Below are positions 25,701 through 29,868 of a DNA stretch of 29,868 bases, piece after piece. The position numbers and the translations under genes were made by a program. Within the stretch, counting starts at the first letter, position 1. Each line of letters starts with the position of its first letter. Below the pieces are notes generated by a model. The model searched no databases. It had not been told where the DNA came from and worked only from the letters and a program-made list of their open reading frames with translations. Source of the stretch: a virus; the IMG/VR virus record IMGVR_UViG_3300028840_002098, positions 1 through 29,868 of that record. One strand, 5' to 3'.

Positions 25701-28700
25701 ACCGTTCTGGGAGTAACGGGGACAATAAACGCCACGGCCTTACAAGTGGGCGGCAGTGCGGTTTACTACGCTGGTGGTACGGATGTTGCCGATGCCGATA
25801 TGGTAGATGCCCACTCCCACGCAGCCGATTCCATTGACGCTATTACAGAGATAGCAGCGGCCCTGAAAAGCGGCTCGGATACAACGTTAATCACCGGCAC
25901 AAAAGCGGCGAACGGTCAACTGGCCATGTTCAATGCAGACGGAGATTTGGTCGATGCCTCTAAAGCTGCTTCGGCAGTAGGATCCACCGCCTATGACGAT
26001 ATTGGAGACCCGGATGCGGCGGGCAGTATAAGCTTTGATGCGGCAGAAGGCGGTACGTACACAAGCTCTGATGCCGAGTGGGTAGGCATAACCATTTCTA
26101 ACACTGTTGCCGACAATACCGGTGATTCAGAACTCTTAACCCTTGCCTTCACGGACGATGGCGACACGAATATGCACTATCTGATAATGTCCGACGCCGC
26201 CGGTACACAGCAACTTGAGTTCATTCAGAACACAGCCGACGTACAAGTAACAAGCGCCGGAGACCTGAAGTTTATTGCGGGCGGCGGCGATTTCGACTTT
26301 GCCGACGACAACATAAATACGACAGGAATTGCCACTTTTGGCAGGTATGCAACATTTTCATACCAGAATGACACTGCCAACGTTTCTCCGTTTATAAGGC
26401 TAAATAGAGCATTGGCCGGAGGTGCCGATGTTGAAAACGACGATGAACTTGGCGATATTCGTTTTTATGGTATGAGCAATGGCGGATACCAACTGGGTGC
26501 TAAAATTGTCGCAGTGACGGATGGTGCTGTCGGCGGTGCAACGGACATGCCGTCTGAATTACAATTTCTCACGTCAGCCGATGGTTCTGCAACACCTACA
26601 CTTGCGATGTCGATCAGTGCTGCTCAAGTAGTTACTTTTGCCAACGACTTGGCGGACTCAGAGATTGCTGACGACATTACCTGTACCAATTACCTCGATC
26701 TGGCAACGTATGATTCCGGTTCAGACGGCGGGGTAGACGACGTAGACGCCGAAGTGGTGGCCCTGAACGAGTTAAGCGATGTGACGATTGGCAGTGCCGA
26801 CGATTGTGATATTTTAGTTTATCAGGCCACTCCCGCAACGGCATGGATAGACGTTGCTATGAGCGGGGATGCCACGATTTCCAATACCGGGGTGGTTACG
26901 GTTGACTGGACGAATCTTACAGAAGGCGAGCTATCGACGGGCGTGGTGGTCAGCGACGATATTAAGGACGATACGATAGAGTCTGACGACTATGCTGCTG
27001 GCTCGATAGACGATGAACATATCGCCGACGATACGATCCAGGAACCCGCGCTGAATGTCACAAACGCAGGCGCTGAAGGCATAGACAATTACGTGCTATC
27101 CTACAATCATGCCGGGACTAACTTTACTTGGGTAGAAATGACAGGTGGGGCCAACTATGTTACCAACGACGCAGACGATACAATGGCGGGGGATTTGACT
27201 CTCGATGACGACGATGTTGGGACGGCCCTGACGGTTCGTGCCGACGCTGCGAATACAGGGGCCAGCATAGGGTTACTTATCACTACTGACGACGACGACA
27301 ATGCCAATTTCGACCCGTTCGAGATACGCGACGATTCAGGCTCAGGCAATGACCTGTTGTTTTTTATAGACCACACAGGAGCGGTGACTACTGGCGAGTG
27401 GAAAGGCACGGCTATAGCCGATACTTACGTTCCCGATGATATTACAATTGACCTTGCCTCCACGGCCACGGTTGCCACTACGGTAACGATTACCGACAAT
27501 GAGGACACTGCCGAGAATAACCCGTTGGTGTTCGTGGCCGGTGGTGATCTTGACGGCGGCGATTTGGGCCTCGAAACCGATGGAACGACGTATTACACCC
27601 CATCGACCGGAGTTATCACCGCCACGGGCTTTGCAGGAGCGTTGACGGGCAACGTGACGGGCGACTGTACTGGCAGCTCAGGCACTTGTACGGGTGCGGC
27701 TGACGTAGGAACTCACGTTACCGTCACTGACAACGAGGACCAGGACGAAGAGAATGAGGTTGCGTTTGTAGAGGACGCAAGTGGACCGGGCAATGTTGGA
27801 TTGGAGTCTGACAGCGGGTTTACGTATAATCCCTCGACTGGGACCTTGACGGCGGCTGCATTTGCAGGGGCTTTGACGGGTGCGGTTACAGGCAACGCAG
27901 ATACATGCACGACCGCCAGTGCTGGCGACGCGGCGGTAGACTTCTTCGGAGCCGGTGTTGACGCCGTTACCGACGCCACGACCTGTACCGACATCGAAGG
28001 TACAAAGCTTTCAATTACAGACGGCACGCTCAATTGCACCGAAACCGATTCAGTCGTTGGTGCGGTATCGGGTATCGTCAAGGCCGACGGCGGGGGCAAT
28101 ATTTCGGCGGCGGTAGCAAATACTGATTACGAGCCCGCATTGACGGACGAGGCCAGTCTGTACACGACACTTTCAGATGTAACTCAGTTTTACGAGGCCG
28201 GAGATGAAGACAGTATTGCGGCGGCGATAGCGGAAGGTGAATTGGCCGACTCCATAGTCATCACAGATGACATCAAGGACGGCACGGTAGCGGCCGCGGA
28301 TTTGAACGCTACGTTGGATTTGTCCAGTAAGACAATCACATTACCTGTAAGGCCGAAGACGCAGGAACATCACATGACCTTCAATCTGTGGAATCCTAAT
28401 GCTATGTATGACAACGATACCCAAGTTTGTGTATGGCCCACTACACCAGCGGCCCTAACCATCACGAAAATAACGGTAACATGTGACGCAGACCCGGACA
28501 CCGAGCTCGAGTTTGATTTGAAGTGGGCCGATGCGTTTATAGGCTTGGCGAACGCCGCCGTAATAGACGAGATAGACACCACCAGTGGTACAACGTCGAT
28601 TGCGGCTGGTTTTGACGACGCCGATGTTGCTTCTGGAAAGTGTATCTATATTGAGTTTCAAGCGGATCCCGACTCAGGGATAAAGCAAGTATGTGTTGAT

Positions 28701-28721
28701 GTGACATTTGATTGGGACTAA
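22740..28721 (+). CDS. Exported giant tailspike/fibre with pectate-lyase-3 domain
   Basis: 1993 residues. Residues 1-25 form a signal peptide (YVSG before Gln26). A DNE-type repeat (about 37-92) precedes the FSVKDHGATGDGTTDDSTAI motif near 123-142, which together with GIVFIPEGVYHCDSS is the recognisable start of a Pectate_lyase_3 right-handed beta-helix, as in phage tailspikes that cut surface polysaccharide (to about residue 480). Residues ~501-660 (NSTFEDWNSDRPQGWG onward) resemble a carbohydrate-binding jelly-roll (CBM4/9-like). Further fibre modules follow, two more DNE repeats (1582-1640, 1660-1720), and a two-Cys beta-rich end domain (~1875-1993). It is strikingly Asp-rich. The start overlaps nothing and lies eight bases after the previous stop. 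Catalytic residues cannot be assigned by eye. Confidence 0.85.
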   Translation: MKHIEKIVIIMAVIALLLVADYVSGQPVTGSFVALVIRILENDSTNENNAIPFIADGDTDGGTVRLEMDSDFTYNPSTGTATAGEFKGGGSNLTDIRGTDGAFGTSWDGDTHAPEKDDVYDVMREQRFSVKDHGATGDGTTDDSTAIQAACTAAGGGDGTSQGIVFIPEGVYHCDSSITVPGRVSMKGVGYGSILKPDLDGSTDFLIQGDQSSSQGCVIWKDFAILADKQTDDGGAVNSCRNAMVITMMHESRYGPITILCDAEEYGLYVIGCIQTYFDINIGTISTSASYARPDNGIYVRNCDNGTADPFTGVVDAGSDTQNNRLEFHLALSGINDTTAGYAMKWDETFGGGTAGGMNSKVIGRIEGNANEYGFYGEGLNTVDFENVYTEAGGTDNNKFYLKTCENINAMNCRFGRGLYIEDSQGITLGPGNEYADIDIESDVFDVHFLGSSKMLASHTYVQIGDSNEIDIDAAGVRSSGIMFFDSLNNRGVSFGGADTINLFTNSTFEDWNSDRPQGWGKDASATWTQCGTGLTDTTNHWDTYSVKYSAQGQTSSYTVPSGVLSMLQGDLATFSIWCKFASGQSPTARSQIQVFRTITSGNESDTMLIYSSEDDTWHRKTVTFHVPTDCTQIDIKIETRGAAGVDGDLYLAEPYLAKGVVAPAGVVNEIDSQTRKWLAENDVGIATTDPNHPLDVDGTVQAEKYLHRTVAVTASADDTDVDDADIVTVDTSGGAVTLGGFANGDAGQLLYVCVVDSTAATTLEHAEGAGSQDVYLSSGDDETVAIGAYGGWLLQYNGSNWYEVTAGGAAGVEDDVYAAGWNGDQTNAPSQNAVYDYLVQFDADADGDFTDEGWFPAGGAVAWDDITNPDADDTIQYTGYEITLSSTLDEAAHTALTLDHTDADLANATTIFGIQGVDNDSANLTFFHIEDDSGGTPDTIFKVDTGVHVGADDEIAHLTVHDAGTIVLYDDSDDTSVTLGPVGDGGTVLGVTGTINATALQVGGSAVYYAGGTDVADADMVDAHSHAADSIDAITEIAAALKSGSDTTLITGTKAANGQLAMFNADGDLVDASKAASAVGSTAYDDIGDPDAAGSISFDAAEGGTYTSSDAEWVGITISNTVADNTGDSELLTLAFTDDGDTNMHYLIMSDAAGTQQLEFIQNTADVQVTSAGDLKFIAGGGDFDFADDNINTTGIATFGRYATFSYQNDTANVSPFIRLNRALAGGADVENDDELGDIRFYGMSNGGYQLGAKIVAVTDGAVGGATDMPSELQFLTSADGSATPTLAMSISAAQVVTFANDLADSEIADDITCTNYLDLATYDSGSDGGVDDVDAEVVALNELSDVTIGSADDCDILVYQATPATAWIDVAMSGDATISNTGVVTVDWTNLTEGELSTGVVVSDDIKDDTIESDDYAAGSIDDEHIADDTIQEPALNVTNAGAEGIDNYVLSYNHAGTNFTWVEMTGGANYVTNDADDTMAGDLTLDDDDVGTALTVRADAANTGASIGLLITTDDDDNANFDPFEIRDDSGSGNDLLFFIDHTGAVTTGEWKGTAIADTYVPDDITIDLASTATVATTVTITDNEDTAENNPLVFVAGGDLDGGDLGLETDGTTYYTPSTGVITATGFAGALTGNVTGDCTGSSGTCTGAADVGTHVTVTDNEDQDEENEVAFVEDASGPGNVGLESDSGFTYNPSTGTLTAAAFAGALTGAVTGNADTCTTASAGDAAVDFFGAGVDAVTDATTCTDIEGTKLSITDGTLNCTETDSVVGAVSGIVKADGGGNISAAVANTDYEPALTDEASLYTTLSDVTQFYEAGDEDSIAAAIAEGELADSIVITDDIKDGTVAAADLNATLDLSSKTITLPVRPKTQEHHMTFNLWNPNAMYDNDTQVCVWPTTPAALTITKITVTCDADPDTELEFDLKWADAFIGLANAAVIDEIDTTSGTTSIAAGFDDADVASGKCIYIEFQADPDSGIKQVCVDVTFDWD
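22848..23015 (+). repeat. First copy of DNE/NPSTG fibre repeat
   Basis: Residues ~37-92 of the tailspike (ENDSTNENN, FIADGDTDGG, TYNPSTGTATAGEF) match two far downstream copies at 27483-27665 and 27717-27900, separated by about 1,500 residues that hold the beta-helix and binding modules. Confidence 0.8.
27483..27900 (+). repeat. Second and third copies of DNE/NPSTG fibre repeat
   Basis: Two adjacent ~60-residue units begin TITDNEDTAENN and TVTDNEDQDEEN, and each contains a GxxGLExD...STG.(I/L)TA.xFAGALTG core. Copy three shares FTYNPSTGT with the first copy near the N-terminus. Both end in Cys/Thr-rich stretches (VTGDCTGSSGTCTG, NADTCTTA). Confidence 0.85.
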
Positions 28722-28733
28722 AGGAGAATTAAC

Positions 28734-28853
28734 ATGGCAGACAGAAACGGAAAAGGACCGAGGGCGCGTAGCCCCAAACCGAGTCGTAGATTAGCCGGGG
28801 ACAGACGCGGCGGCTGTAAAACGACAAGGTCAACAGGTAGAGGCAGGAGATAA
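28734..28853 (+). CDS. 39-residue very basic Arg/Gly-rich peptide
   Basis: ATG 28734 follows an excellent ribosome site (AAGGAG at 28721-28726, eight bases upstream) and encodes 39 residues with about a dozen Arg, several Lys and Gly and one Cys (GDRRGGCKTTRSTGRGRR at the end). The composition suggests nucleic-acid binding, perhaps to packaged DNA, but no family is recognised; a vague likeness to small GRG-repeat proteins is not enough. It is followed four bases later by the next gene. Confidence 0.7.
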   Translation: MADRNGKGPRARSPKPSRRLAGDRRGGCKTTRSTGRGRR

Positions 28854-28857
28854 GAAA

Positions 28858-29163
28858 ATGGCATTAACAGTAGGCGTAACAAAGTTATGGCCGGTACTTG
28901 AGGGCGCAGGCCAGATACGTATTGGCGCAGAAGTAGTTCTAAACGATGACGACACCGAGCACCGAATGACCGATACCTTGGAGCAAAAACGGAAATCGTT
29001 CACTACTAATACCGAAAAAACGGCAGACCCGGAAGTTCAGGCAGGTCTGATAATAGCGGAAATGAATGCGTGGATTCAGGGCTATAAGGACGAAAAAGTG
29101 GCATTTAATCACGCCAAAATGGGTGCGTTTATAACAGCCATAAACGAAGGGGCTATACTATGA
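28858..29163 (+). CDS. Small protein, unknown
   Basis: 101 residues with AGGAGA about six bases before the ATG and an ATGA overlap with the next gene. It has a strand-rich N-terminus (ALTVGVTKLWPVLEGAGQIR), an acidic loop, and a helical C-terminal part (PEVQAGLIIAEMNAWIQGYK). The family is not recognised. It lies between two genes for probable virion-associated or exported proteins. Confidence 0.7.
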   Translation: MALTVGVTKLWPVLEGAGQIRIGAEVVLNDDDTEHRMTDTLEQKRKSFTTNTEKTADPEVQAGLIIAEMNAWIQGYKDEKVAFNHAKMGAFITAINEGAIL

Positions 29164-29855
29164 AGCGAAGATATTATGGAAAAATAATGCGGTTTACACT
29201 GGTCTCGCTCGCGGTTTTGTGCATGTTCGCAATATGCGTAATGCCGTTGAAACCGGCCAGCGCGGCATTGACGATGACGACCTCAATAGACGAAGTGGAT
29301 GCCTGGCAGGCAGTAACAGCGGGTACAATGGGTGAAGGTACGGCAGATAGCATATCAGACAGCTACAAGACTTTGCTCTATATTGAAGTGGCTATGATTG
29401 AGGCTGTAGCGCAAGACGGGGTTACTGTCATCGTAGAAATATCGTATGCCGATGACAACTGGATGAAGCTAACGGAATTCACAGGCACAGCAGAGACGCC
29501 AGCTACGACCCAGACGGCGGAAGACCCGACAAGCGCAGGCGATTCCACAGTTACGCTTGATGACTCTTCTACTGGCGACTTTGACGTTGTTGGCCGAAAG
29601 TGGTTCATCAAAGACAGCACAATTGGCAATTCGGAGTCGGTGAGGACAAAAAGTGACAACGCTAACGTGGTTACTCTATGCCAAGACACATTAAGGGAAC
29701 ATGCCGTTGATAGCAATGCTTACGACAGGGTAGACGAATGGGTAGTGAGTATTCCTTTTGGCGCAGCTTACGTAAGAACTTTAGTCAATAATACCGATGC
29801 AGATTCGGACGTTGCTTTTACAACTCGCGTTTCTAAGGTTACGGCAATCCAATGA
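29160..29855 (+). CDS. Exported protein of virion region, unknown
   Basis: 231 residues. Residues 1-35 are a signal peptide with a basic start, a long hydrophobic core and a KPASA cleavage site before Ala36; Met10 (29187) is an alternative start giving a shorter signal. The mature part is beta-rich (LLYIEVAMIEAVAQDGVTVI, VEISYADDNWMKLTEFTG, DSTVTLDDSSTGDFDVVGRK, EWVVSIPFGAAYVRTLVNNT), like a compact phage tail or decoration domain that recurs among uncultured phages. I cannot name it. It is coupled to the previous gene by ATGA and overlaps the next start the same way. Confidence 0.75.
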   Translation: MKRRYYGKIMRFTLVSLAVLCMFAICVMPLKPASAALTMTTSIDEVDAWQAVTAGTMGEGTADSISDSYKTLLYIEVAMIEAVAQDGVTVIVEISYADDNWMKLTEFTGTAETPATTQTAEDPTSAGDSTVTLDDSSTGDFDVVGRKWFIKDSTIGNSESVRTKSDNANVVTLCQDTLREHAVDSNAYDRVDEWVVSIPFGAAYVRTLVNNTDADSDVAFTTRVSKVTAIQ

Positions 29856-29868
29856 AAAAACTACTACT
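29852..29868 (+). CDS. Start of a further gene (partial)
   Basis: ATG 29852 overlaps the previous stop as ATGA and encodes MKKLL before the window ends. The basic-then-Leu start suggests another signal peptide or membrane anchor, in line with its neighbours. Confidence 0.5.

Noticed and set aside
1-29868. Recoded stop codons or an alternative genetic code
   Set aside because: TAA, TAG and TGA all end well-supported genes at sensible positions, and no gene continues in frame past a stop except the one-base-shifted case near 3840.

Overview
The window looks like part of the virion-morphogenesis region of a short-tailed (podovirus-like) double-stranded DNA bacteriophage. Every supported gene lies on the + strand, genes are tightly packed with many 4-base ATGA stop/start overlaps, and I see no tRNA, CRISPR array or insertion sequence. 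The gene order is: portal (P22-like), a block of very small genes, scaffold-like protein, N4-gp56-family major capsid protein, fibre-like protein, adaptor, holin-like protein, a second fibre, a tail nozzle/stabilisation protein, ejection-type proteins ending in one of 2176 residues, and a 1993-residue tailspike/fibre. The terminase genes are presumably upstream, outside the window. No endolysin was recognised.

Layout. 1-172: end of a Cys-rich gene. 194-2173: portal. 2170-5605: about thirteen small genes, several with Cys clusters, coiled coils or a membrane anchor; one appears broken by a frameshift near 3840, and one 53-codon gene is nested between larger ones. 5652-5692: strong intrinsic terminator. 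5831-7906: scaffold and capsid. 7943-10120: signal-peptide-bearing beta-repeat fibre or decoration protein. 10221-14510: membrane-anchored protein, adaptor, holin-like protein, a fibre with a gp53-like C-terminus, nozzle and a small protein. 14528-22731: candidate DNA-ejection proteins. 22740-28721: tailspike with a pectate-lyase-3-type beta-helix. 28734-end: small genes, including a 39-residue very basic peptide and another exported protein.

How the genes fit together. Portal, adaptor and nozzle would form the DNA channel. Scaffold and capsid protein build the shell. The three ejection-type proteins would be packed inside and enter the host with the DNA. The fibres would handle attachment and surface glycan degradation.

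Two features stand out. First, the 2176-residue protein carries a recognisable sliding-clamp (DnaN-like) segment at about residues 1105-1316. Second, four proteins that look like virion surface proteins begin with Sec-type signal peptides, which is odd for proteins assembled in the cytoplasm.

The host cannot be fixed from sequence. The signal peptides and GC-moderate codon use suit a Gram-negative-type bacterium; the style recalls uncultured Planctomycetota-associated phage sequences, but that is a weak inference.
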